Below are positions 38,392-47,142 of a DNA stretch of 64,000 bases, in pieces. Below the pieces are notes generated by a model, which saw only the letters and a list, made by a program, of their open reading frames with translations, searched no databases and was not told the origin of the DNA. Each line of letters begins with the position of its first letter. The first letter of the stretch is position 1. This stretch comes from Neurospora tetraspora (lineage: Eukaryota > Ascomycota > Sordariomycetes > Sordariales > Sordariaceae): the NCBI RefSeq assembly GCF_033439725.1, contig NW_026944390.1, forward strand, positions 620,001-684,000. Direction: 5' to 3'. A program made the translations under genes and the position numbers.

Positions 38392-39145
38392 TCACTCCTC
38401 CCCCAAACTCTCCCTCACACAAGCCCTACACCTCTTCCTAAACTCCTTGTGTTTCCCCTCCTTCTCCTCCCTGAGGAGTCTCGCAGCCTCGACATTAGCG
38501 GGGCTATCCGGGTTCGGATCGCTAAACAAGCTGATGATGCTCAGCAGCACCTTCTCGGGCGAGCGCGCCGGCGACCACCGCTCCGACGCGTCCTCGTACC
38601 CGTACTTGTCCTCCTCGGGCGGGTGCAGGATGCTGATGCAGAGCTCGCCCGACGGGTAGATGTTGGGGTGGAACGGGATGGGCGATTGAAACGTAAGAGT
38701 TGGGGGCATGAGCGGGTAGTTGTGCGGGAAGACGAGGTGGGCGCGGAAGTTGCCTCCTGTTTGAGTGCTTCATGTTAGCGTACTGCGTGGGGATGTGTAC
38801 ATATGTGCTTCGGGTAATGCAGATGGGATGGGCATGAGATGATGTTATGCAGGCCTGGCATGCTGGCAGGTTGACTTTGTGATGGGAATGATAAAGACAG
38901 GAGGAGCGTGGTGTCGGATGGGGGATAGATATAAAGAGACGAAGAAGAAGAGCGGAAGAGATGGGGGAAGGGAAAAACCAACCGCCATAGTATTTGACAT
39001 CATCGGGAATCATCAACATCACCTCCCACTCAAAGATGTTGTTGTCGTTCACCAGGCCGCATGATATCCCGGGGATGTCCGTGTCCTTCTGCATCTGCTT
39101 CAGCTCCTTTCGGAGTTGCGTCGCTGCTGCTGAAAATTGGGCCAT
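38392..39145 (-). CDS. Ubiquitin-conjugating enzyme E2, UBE2G1/Ubc7/Ubc15 class
   Basis: Exons 39145-38983 and 38756-38392 give 175 residues, the usual length of the class. The E2 fold shows FPHNYPLMPPTLTF, HPNIYPSGELCISIL with catalytic Cys94, and the acidic-loop insertion HPPEEDKYGYEDASERW that marks the UBE2G/Cdc34 group. LLSIISLFSDPNPDSPANVEAA fits UBE2G1 and fission yeast Ubc15 better than Ubc7 of ER-associated degradation. The 226-nt intron uses donor GTTGGT, an unusual 5' site, supported by phase and by the rebuilt YYGGGNFRAHLVF. The ATG at 39145 gives the conserved start MAQFSAAATQLRKELK; the longer open frame upstream is probably leader. Confidence 0.93.
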
Positions 39146-39924
39146 TGTGAATTGCGAATTGCTGTCTTGATACTGTCGGTATCTGCTCGTGTTGTCTTTT
39201 TCCTCTTTTTTGACGGTCAATAAGGGGTGAGAAGGACCGATGACGGTTGATGCCCTTTCAGGATGTTGCTGTCAGACGCAAGGCAAAGGTGACGTTACTG
39301 GCAGCAAGCAAAGCAGCTGCACGGTGATGTGAGTTGAAAGAGGAGGGAAACGATGTTCGGTTTCGCGATATTGGTTTTGGCGAAGCTTATGCTGCTGAAT
39401 AACGATAACCCTTGTCGATGCCGTAAAAATTTCTCATGAACTCGAGGGTGGCGTCGGTGTCTGGTGAATGTGAATGTTAGAAATCGATTAAGCTCGCGAC
39501 AACTCGGTAGACGTAGATCCCGCTCCAGTTGGAGGGGCGGGGCGGGGATCGCTCCTGCGGTCCGGCACCGTGCTTTCGGCCCCACCGGCACTCCAGATCC
39601 CTCCGCAACGGATAGTGGGGCCGTAGTCATCGTTGACAAGACGAGCAAGGGCAATGGCATCAATCTAGTGAATAGTATGGTGCTCTAGGTGCCTCAAGAG
39701 ACTAAAATTTTGATATGTCAAACGGCAGAGCATAGTTCATCTACGGTATAATCTATGCTGGTATGCCCCAAGTTATCTCAAGCTAGAAACACCGTCTTAG
39801 CTATTGACTAAACCATCAAACAAACAGAAAACACCCAACCCCAGAACGCCGTCCCATGCTGTGTTTGATATCTTGTGCGATCCCCAATAGACGTCTCAGA
39901 AAGAAATGGGACAAAAAAAAAGTG
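39146..39924. other. Intergenic, E2 promoter side to tRNA-like sequence
   Basis: No coding frame with a family resemblance; only short overlapping frames. Confidence 0.4.
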
Positions 39925-40026
39925 TGACCCGTATCGGAATCGAACCGATATCTTCCGCAAGACCTTCGCAAAGTGCCAGGTGAGATCATCCCACCTCAGG
40001 GATGTTTCCATTTACACCAACGAACC
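39925..40026 (-). tRNA. tRNA-like sequence, identity unresolved
   Basis: On the minus strand a 102-nt segment shows tRNA parts. An acceptor GGTTCGT pairs with ACGGGTC at all seven positions (three wobbles) and is followed by A. A D stem GTGT/ACAT and a T arm ATCGG-TTCGATT-CCGAT are present. The length exceeds a mature tRNA by about 29 nt, which would fit an intron. However, I cannot fold a convincing anticodon arm with U33, so it may be a degenerate tRNA. A T-run follows on its 3' side (the A-run 39913-39921 on the plus strand), suiting Pol III termination. Confidence 0.4.
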
Positions 40027-40142
40027 ACGGAAAGGCAGCCAGTAAAGAAGCCTCATATGCCCCCTCCGACATATGACAACTGGTAGAACAACCTCGCAGC
40101 ATAACGCTGTAGACACGCTACTATGCCCACGCTGAGACCAGC

Positions 40143-40850
40143 CTACTTCTTCGGAACTCCGAATCCCGTGAACCCCATAGCCGCCATCATATCATCTTCA
40201 TCGTGTTCGCCCTCAATTCTCACGTCCTCTCCGTAATTGGTCTTCGCCTTGAGCGCCTCCTCTTTCTCCAGCCTCTTCCGCTCCTCCACCTCTTTCCTCT
40301 TCCTCCTCTTCTCCTCCCTCTCCTTCTCATCTTCCACCCTCCTCACCTCCAGCCGCTCCTGGAGACTAACGACCTGCTCCCTCTTCCTTTCCTGTAGCTT
40401 CTCCCACAGCAGCTCGATTCTCTGATGCACCTCCTCAGCCGTCGCTTTTCGCACTTCGCCCGTGTGTCCCGTGTTCCGCTGATGCTGCATGCTATTCGTG
40501 TGCTCGATCCACTGCAGGTTGTCCTTGAAGGTCAGGTCGCAGGCCTCGCAGTAGATGCCCGCGCCGCGACCGCGCTTGCCCACTCCTGCCCCCGCGGGCA
40601 CCAGCATCGTCGTGCCGACCAGCTTGCTGAAGTCTTGGTGTCCCGAGCGAGCGGTGGTTAAGGTTTCGTGCCCCTCGAGAGGCTTGTAGTATTTTTTGCC
40701 GGCCATCTTGGCCTCCCATCGCGCCTTGCGCTCCTCTTTTTCAGCCTCCTCGCGGTCGCGGGCTTTAGCGGCATATTCGTCGAGATCGTACTTCTTGCGG
40801 AAGTCGGTGTCGCCGGCGGCTTGGCCGTAGGCGGAGGAGTTCTTGGACAT
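40143..40850 (-). CDS. SNU23: U4/U6.U5 tri-snRNP zinc-finger protein Snu23/ZMAT2
   Basis: Single exon, 235 residues. Snu23 is a component of the spliceosomal tri-snRNP and B complex in the nucleus, acting near the 5' splice site before activation. The N-terminus FRKKYDLDEYAAKARDREEAE and the motif KPLEGHETLTTARSGHQDF are hallmarks of the ZMAT2 family. A matrin/U1-type C2H2 finger reads YCEACDLTFKDNLQWIEHTNSMQH in two Cys and two His. The next 70 residues are a Lys/Arg/Glu-rich predicted coiled coil, and the acidic tail ends MMAAMGFTGFGVPKK. It is divergent from DPH5 with a shared 483-bp intergenic region. Confidence 0.95.
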   Translation of the reverse strand: MSKNSSAYGQAAGDTDFRKKYDLDEYAAKARDREEAEKEERKARWEAKMAGKKYYKPLEGHETLTTARSGHQDFSKLVGTTMLVPAGAGVGKRGRGAGIYCEACDLTFKDNLQWIEHTNSMQHQRNTGHTGEVRKATAEEVHQRIELLWEKLQERKREQVVSLQERLEVRRVEDEKEREEKRRKRKEVEERKRLEKEEALKAKTNYGEDVRIEGEHDEDDMMAAMGFTGFGVPKK

Positions 40851-41333
40851 AGTGGCGGATTACGAATGGGTTCTGGGTTGGAGCAGGCTTTGCGCGAATG
40901 TATCAAGGAGATGGTGGAAATTTGTTCGAGGATAAGCGAGTGTGATTTCGTTGAATCAACTTGGGTCGACGACCGGAACTCGATAACAACTGAGAACCGT
41001 GATGGATGATGTATGGATAAAGGGATAAAGTTGGCCAATGCTTTCAGATGGAAATCAATTAAACAATGAACTTGCCAGGAACGCGCCAGAACGCACTGCC
41101 GCTGCGGCAACGCCAACGACGGGGTCGTTTTTAGGTGGGGCAAGCTCCATCAGCGGGGCATGACGCTAAAAAGGTACCTTGACCCCGGCACGATCTGCCT
41201 TATCTCCCCGCGTTTTTTCTTATCGGAGGCTGGACCCACCTTCAAATTATTTCTGGAGCACAGTTTCGTCCGCGGACATCAAGGTTCCTTCTAGCAGCTC
41301 CCCAATTCCGAACCTCATCAAGCACCTGTCAAG
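40851..41333. promoter_or_regulatory. Shared divergent promoter of SNU23 and DPH5
   Basis: The two start codons are 483 bp apart and point away from each other, so both promoters must lie here. No specific factor site was assigned. Confidence 0.5.
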
Positions 41334-42312
41334 ATGCTGTACCTCGTTGGTCTCGGTCTCTCCGATGAGACGGATATTACCGTCAAGGGCCTCGAAGTTG
41401 TCAAGAAGGCCGAGCGTGTCTACCTCGAGGCTTACACCAGCATCCTGCTTGTTGACCAGGCTACTCTTGTACGTTGCGCCGCCGTCCCCGTCCCCGTCCC
41501 CGTCCCCGTCCCCGTCCCCGTCCCCGTCCCCGTCCCCGTCTCCGTCTTCTTTCGCCCTGCTAACCACCCTTCTCCTCCAGTAGGAATCCTACTATGGCCG
41601 CCCCATCGTCGTCGCCGACCGCGAAATGGTCGAGTCCAACAGCGACGAGATCCTGCGGGACGCGGACAAAGTCGACGTAGCCTTCTGCGTCGTCGGCGAC
41701 CCGTTCGGCGCCACCACGCACACGGACCTGGTGCTGCGCGCGCGCGAGCTGGGCATCCAGGTGCGCACCGTGCCCAACGCCTCCATCATGAGCGGCATCG
41801 GCGCCGCGGGGCTGCAGCTGTACAATTTCGGCCAGACGGTCAGCATGGTGTTCTTCCTCGACAACTGGCGGCCCGCGAGTTTTTACGATCGCATCAAGGA
41901 GAACCGCTCCATCGGCCTGCACACGCTCGTGCTGCTGGACATCAAGGTCAAGGAGCAGAGCCTGGAGAACATGGCGCGCGGCAGGAAGATCTACGAGCCG
42001 CCTAGGTATATGACGGTCGGCACTTGTGCGCAGCAGATGTTGGAGATTGAGGAGGAGAAGCAGGAGGGCGTCTATGGTCCCGAAAGTCTGGCCATTGGCT
42101 GCGCCCGTGTCGGTGGAAAGACGGAGAAGTTCGTGTCGGGCACGCTCAAGGAGCTCTGCGATGCTGATGATCTGCTGGGTCCCCCGCTGCACAGCTTGAT
42201 TCTCTTGGGACGGAGGACGCACGAGCTCGAGCACGACTTTGTGAGGGAGTTTGCTGTAAACAAGGAGAACTGGGACAGGATATGGAAGGCTGATTACTGT
42301 GGAAAGCAGTAA
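41334..42312 (+). CDS. DPH5: Diphthine methyl ester synthase (Dph5)
   Basis: Exons 41334-41468 and 41584-42312 give 287 residues. Dph5 uses S-adenosylmethionine to methylate the modified histidine of elongation factor 2 during diphthamide synthesis in the cytosol. Signatures are [47 protein letters not shown] and [21 protein letters not shown]. The acceptor must be CAGTAG|GAA at 41583, because using the AG three bases earlier would put TAG in frame. Joining there restores the family motif ESYYGR. The 115-nt intron is half filled by a CCCCGT hexamer repeat. Intron retention shifts the frame. The gene converges on bli-3, 201 bp away. Confidence 0.96.
41485..41540 (+). repeat. CCCCGT hexanucleotide microsatellite in DPH5 intron
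   Basis: About nine head-to-tail copies of the six-base unit CCCCGT occupy the middle of the DPH5 intron, with the last copy altered to TCTCCGT. The repeat is pyrimidine-rich and lies upstream of the acceptor. Copy number is likely to vary between strains. Confidence 0.95.
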
Positions 42313-42513
42313 ATCAAGTTTTTCTTCTTTCAAAACGTTCGATTAATTTAACTTGTTACTAATATTGCGCCCGACTCCAGTTTAGTCGTGAACGAGTCGA
42401 CAGTGGTGTTTCCAGCCTGTTGTCATCTCGTCTTTCTAACTATGAAGCTAGCTAGGCACATTCATTATTATCATCAACTCATAAATCATCGAATCCCACT
42501 ACAATTCGACAAC

Positions 42514-43242
42514 TTAGTGCGACGACCTCCAAGACCGAACCTCCTGCTCGCTAATCTCCCGCAACTTGTTCACCGACGCCGGCTTCCCCGTAATAGCGCC
42601 CTGCGCCACATCCGCCACCTTGCCGACAATGTTCTTGGTCGAAATAGCATAGTGAGCGGTAACCATCTTGACGCGAATGACGGCGATGCGCGGGTCCTCC
42701 GGGCCGCCGTCGTGGACGCCGTCGCCCAAGTCGCCCAACCAGGCCTTGAGCTGAGGGCTGTAGTGCTTGCGGACCAGGTCACGGTCCGTGACGATGCTGG
42801 CGGTGCCGCTGACCGAGGCCCAGTCGCCCGTCGTGCTGTTGAGGAACGAGATGTTGATGTGCTCGTCCGACTTGAGGTCGTCCGTCTTGCCGGACTCGGT
42901 GTTGGTGTGGAAGAGGAGGTCGATGCCACCGGATTCCTGTTTGGTTGCAAGTGGTTAGTTTGATATGGGATATGCTAGAGGAAGCAGCGTGTGTTTTGGA
43001 AGTCGAGGTGAACTTGGACTTGAGGAACTACATACAGTAGCGGCCAGCGCCATGCAGCGGGAGAGGAGATATCCCGTCTTGGAATCACGAGTGGTCATCA
43101 TGCTGAACTTGTTGCTGGTCATGAAGCCAGAGAGGTCCCTGATCTTCTGATCCAGAGGCACGTCGGTGTCGAGGTTGGCCTGCTTGTAGGGGTCGGCCGG
43201 CTTGTTGCCGGTATCAGCGTTGGAGAAACCGTGGCCGGACAT
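42514..43242 (-). CDS. bli-3: Blue-light-inducible protein BLI-3 (FMN-binding split-barrel family)
   Basis: Exons 43242-43036 and 42936-42514 give 209 residues. The start MSGHGFSNADTGNKPADPYK and the body match N. crassa BLI-3 as I remember it. The fold is the pyridoxamine-phosphate-oxidase-like/general-stress-protein-26 split barrel, with FSMMTTRDSKTGYLLSRC and LFHTNTESGKTDDLKSD. TGDWASVSGTASIVTDRDLV forms the flavin-pocket strand. The enzymatic role is unknown; related proteins bind FMN or F420. bli-3 was isolated as an early light-induced transcript controlled by the White Collar complex. The 99-nt intron separates two exons cleanly in frame. Upstream are the GATC cluster at 43760-43828 and an inverted repeat at 43991-44109. 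Confidence 0.95.
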
Positions 43243-43759
43243 CTTGTTGTTGGTTTTGTTTTTGTTCTGGGGGTGGTTGCTCTTGACGTTGGTTGTTGTA
43301 TAAGGTTGTGTGAGGATGCGTTGGGAGGTTTGGATCAGTGAAGGAAGTGTGATGGTGGTTGTTGTTATTGGTCTTCTTGGTCTTACTGCACAGAGTGCTC
43401 TGGTGAAAATGATTCTCATGATTGCTTTGGGAGAAGAAGAGAGCACTGTCTGCTATATACGTGTAGGCTCGTCATGACAGTCGTTTGAACTCCCCGCTTT
43501 CTCCTTTCGTCCAATTGCACTCACTCAAGGCACCTACATGATGTAAGCAACCTATTGCTCCTCACCAGCAGACCGTACTTTCCCATTCCATATCCACGGG
43601 CAATCGTCATCATAGACCGGCAGCAATATGTGGTGCTTTATTTGCTTTTTGCCGTTTCGGGAAGCAGGGGACGGCTGGTGACGTCACCGGTTTTTGGAGC
43701 CCCCTCTTACCACCAAACAACTCCGAAGGTTTGACACCAATATTTTGCTTTCACGGTTG

Positions 43760-43828
43760 GATCGAAAAGGCGATCTTTGTCTTAGTGGAACTGTACACAA
43801 GATCGGGATGTGTTATTGCAATCCGATC
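43760..43828. promoter_or_regulatory. bli-3: Cluster of four GATC motifs, candidate White Collar light-response elements
   Basis: GATC occurs at 43760, 43772, 43801 and 43825, four times in 69 bp, where one per 256 bp is expected. The first two are arranged GATCG...CGATC six bases apart. Known Neurospora light-response elements are closely spaced GATN repeats bound by the White Collar complex. The cluster is about 520-590 bp upstream of the bli-3 ATG. The function is inferred from motif and neighbour only. Confidence 0.45.
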
Positions 43829-43917
43829 GTGTGGTTTTATCTGAATTACAGGGTTCTTAAACTAACTAGTGTTCGGGGAGGCCAGCAAGCTGTCCTCGAC
43901 CCTTCCCTGAGGGTGTA

Positions 43918-43990
43918 AGGCTGGATCCTGGGTTGTGGCCCGTGCAGAGCTGGATTCTGGGGTGGTCCGTACAAAGGGTCCGTACACCCA
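43918..43990. repeat. Imperfect short tandem repeat block
   Basis: Two diverged copies of a roughly 28-bp unit lie head to tail (GGCTGGATCCTGGG... and AGCTGGATTCTGGG...), followed by a partial third copy sharing GGTCCGTACA. The block abuts the left arm of the inverted repeat at 43991 and may belong to the same inserted element. Confidence 0.6.
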
Positions 43991-44109
43991 CCCGCGCCCA
44001 GTATGCCTCCCAGAGCCGCCCGGACTTCCTTTTCCTCTCGGTGCACCTCGCGGGCACCTCGCGGGAGAGTGGTAGTCCGGGCGGCTCTAGGAGGCATACT
44101 GGGCGCGGG
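43991..44109. repeat. 36-bp near-perfect inverted repeat with 47-bp loop
   Basis: The arms 43991-44026 and 44074-44109 are complementary except for one base; the core reads CGCGCCCAGTATGCCTCC. The loop contains a tandem duplicate GCACCTCGCGG. A hairpin of this size could form a cruciform or fold in RNA. It looks like part of a small mobile element, but no flanking target duplication could be fixed. It lies 750-870 bp upstream of bli-3 and 610 bp beyond the 3' end of the RGS-LOV gene. Confidence 0.85.
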
Positions 44110-44719
44110 CGTAATATTCGAGAATATTTACAATTTTCGGTGGAGTGGAAAGAAGATTTTATGCGAGGTTTACGGGTTGAAAGCAGTCCTTACCTTAATA
44201 GTAATTGCACAATAAATGTCAGGCCTAACAATTCTTTTTGCGGACAGTTTGCGGGAAAAACGGCCCGTGCAGTAGCGAGATGTTAGTGCGTGCGGGGTTC
44301 TGTATGGGGACCGCCCGCGAAAAGCACTAACACCCTACCCGCACTTTTTTGGGGGTAAGCTGCTATTAGTATATAGAGGATTCTCATCGACGGCGATCCT
44401 CTCTCTGTTCATCCCTCGTTCATCCCGTCCAGCCGTCCTCAATTTCTCCAACATTAGCCCTGTTTTGGAGAAGCAAGTGGGTGTGTTCTCACGGGAGACT
44501 TTCCGAATGCAACTTCACTAAAGCCAACCCCAAGTTGATCCGAACTATCTACCTACACATGCATCTACGTACAGCACGGCAACTTATCGGGTCCGGATCC
44601 TGCCCTGATCCGGGTCTCGACCGCTTCCCCTGACGGACCGCCACGCTGCCATCCGGTACTCGCCGAGATGACACTGCCGGCTGATCTGGTCTGAAGTGCA
44701 ATACCATGACATGAAATGC

Positions 44720-47142
44720 TCAAGCAGAAGACGCAGCAGCAGCAGGCGTCAAGATCAGCACCACCCAAGCCACTTTGCCCTCGGCATCCTTCAAAGCCGT
44801 CCAGTGACTAACCAACTTCCTGCCCTTCTTCTGCTGTCCCTGTCCCTGTCCCTGTCCCTCACCATGTTCTTCCACGTTTGATGCAGCAGCATCTTTACCT
44901 CCGCCTCCACCTCCGAGACTTCGGAAGGCGAACATGTTCCCGAGCCTCTCCACGGTCCCGTGCTCCTTCAATTTATCACTGAATAACCTAGAGGTAGACG
45001 GACGATGGTCTGAGCTGGCTGACATGGCTGACAAGGCCCCGTATCTTGTTGCTGTTTTTCCTTCGCGGCCGACGTTACTACGGCTGCGCGCCCGGGTCGA
45101 GGAGAAGAGAGAGGGGGTTTTTTCTACCGGTTTGGTATCTCTTGAAGGAGATGTGGTGGCGGACGGGACGGAATCAGCAAGCGTGGATATCTCAAGTGAG
45201 ATGGACTCGCCCGCCGCCATGCTTTCGAGGACGGTAGACCGAAAGGTCTTCTCGACCAAGTCAGTCGAGCTCGTGGCGCATACAAGGAGCGAGAAGATGG
45301 ACCGAGAATGGACGATGGACGGGTCTTGACCTTTTAGGCCGAGGAAGTCGAGGGCTTCGGCAGAGCAGAAGGCGACTGGGAGGTGTGGCAGCCGGGAGTG
45401 GCGCTTGTCGTTGGTCTGATGGGGGAAGATGTGGAAGGAGGTTGAGGGCGAAGGGACGTAGCGCATCACGAAGAAGCATGAGTAAGGTGTGCTTGGCTTG
45501 GGTAAGGGTTTTGGTGGTTCGGGTTCAACTTGGTAATGGTCGTGGAAAGGGTTCGAGATGCCCCAATCTTTGACGTAGCCGTCCATGGGGACAGGTGATG
45601 GTGACTTGGTATCCGTGAGGATGGTTGGATCTTCTGGCTGGCTCTCTCCGGGGGTGGTGTCAGGCGCGTTTTTTCTGGAAATGAAGCGATCGAAAAGACG
45701 TTGCCGGTGGGATCGTCGAGGTATGGCGGATGGTTTCTCGCCTGAGAGGGGCGGGTCTTGAATGCGTATAGAAGGCCGCTGAGCTAGACCATCGTAAGAT
45801 TCTGACGGTATGTCGGGCAAACAGTCCTCTCTGGGTGTATCAAAGTTGAGAAGATTCATGATATCCTGGTATCCTGTGCCCATACCCTTCGATATGTTGA
45901 TCTGACCACCGAGACAGTAGCGCACGATGCCGTCTTCCACCAGAGGACAGATGAACAAGAAATTCCAAAACGGAGTCCCATCTTTGCGATAGTTGACAAT
46001 CAGCTCAGTGTGTTCTTGTCCCATGAAGATCGCATTCCGTATGCGACGAACTGCGTCGCCGTTGGTGGAGTGTCCCTGCATAAATCTGCAGTTCTTCTGG
46101 AGTACCTCGTGTCTCTCATAGCCAAACAATCTCAGGAAACCTTCAGAGGCATAGACTATAGGGTTATCGGGCTTCCAAGAGTCGGTAAGACAGAAGGCAC
46201 TGCCAAGGCCAGTGTACGTTGAGTTGGATGGGCTGGATGAAGACCGAGAGACGGATAAAGAAGTCCTCAAGCGGTCCGCGAGCTGAGACTTGATGAACTC
46301 GGGGTAGAGGTCATTGACGAGCCGTTCTTCAGCCGCAAACTTGGCTTCTCGATACAACCTTTCCAATGAAGGCAGTGCAGTCCGAGCACACTGCTTTGTG
46401 TTTGTCCTGAAAGCAAGTGGATATGTATAAGGAGCTTCTATGGCTGATGTTGCCGGAGCCTCCAAGTAAGTTGAGATGTGATTGATCAGGCATCTTAAGG
46501 TCTCCAGTGCACCGGTGTATTGGTCCGCCTAGAAATCCCATGGGTAAGAATCAGGACTTGAAATCATGACATTGACCGGGACAAAGACGATGAACATACC
46601 TTCAACAGAAGCTCCACGTCCACGGAATAGTTCCTAACCTTGGCAAAGTCGCGCAGCTTGCTTCCTACCTCCGGGTCTGAGAAGGCCATTTTGATCACCG
46701 CACGATCAAAAAGGTTGGGGAGGGACCCAACATATTGTGCGTGTTCACTCGAGGCCACACTCGTAGTGCCCCCCAAGGAGATGGTATCGATGGTGCTAAC
46801 GGCATCAACGTCCTTTTGCTTCTTCCAGTACCAAGGTGAATTCATCGGACTCTCCGACCTGCTGTCTGGGTACTGACGGAACGAGGACTTGTTCGTATGC
46901 ATCGAGAGGGCCGAGTCGCTTCGTAGTCGCACATGAGTTCTTTCAGGTTTCAGCTTTGGACTTGCCGGTGCAGGTGGTGGTGATAATGCCGTCGGATGGG
47001 TCAAGGTTGCCGTGGTGTTGGATTTGTAGGGCAGCACCATGGAAGTGCTTGACTGATCACTGCCGCGCCTTTTCAGGTCCGAGTCAACACCATATGGTGA
47101 ACAGGGAATGGAGTCAAGTGTGCCTCTCCTGGAGCGCCACAT
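44720..47142 (-). CDS. RGS-LOV blue-light photoreceptor
   Basis: Exons 47142-46600 and 46528-44720 give 783 residues. Residues about 140-270 resemble an RGS domain: FDRAVIKMAFSDPEV, VRNYSVDVELLLKADQYTGA and, at the end, AEERLVNDLYPEFIKSQL. The intron falls inside this domain. Residues about 287-394 are a full LOV domain with the photoactive cysteine in KNCRFMQG (Cys328), the flavin asparagines in VNYRKDGTPFWN and the conserved Gln of LGGQINIS. A basic amphipathic stretch RRSHRQRLFDRFISRK (452-467) follows. Residues about 530-775 look like a second, degenerate PAS-like fold ending in SHWTALKDAEGKVAWVVLIL, without a flavin cysteine. The layout matches BcLOV4 of Botrytis, which binds anionic membranes on blue light. 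The expected role is light-gated recruitment of a G-alpha regulator to the plasma membrane; GAP activity is not shown by sequence. Confidence 0.88.
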
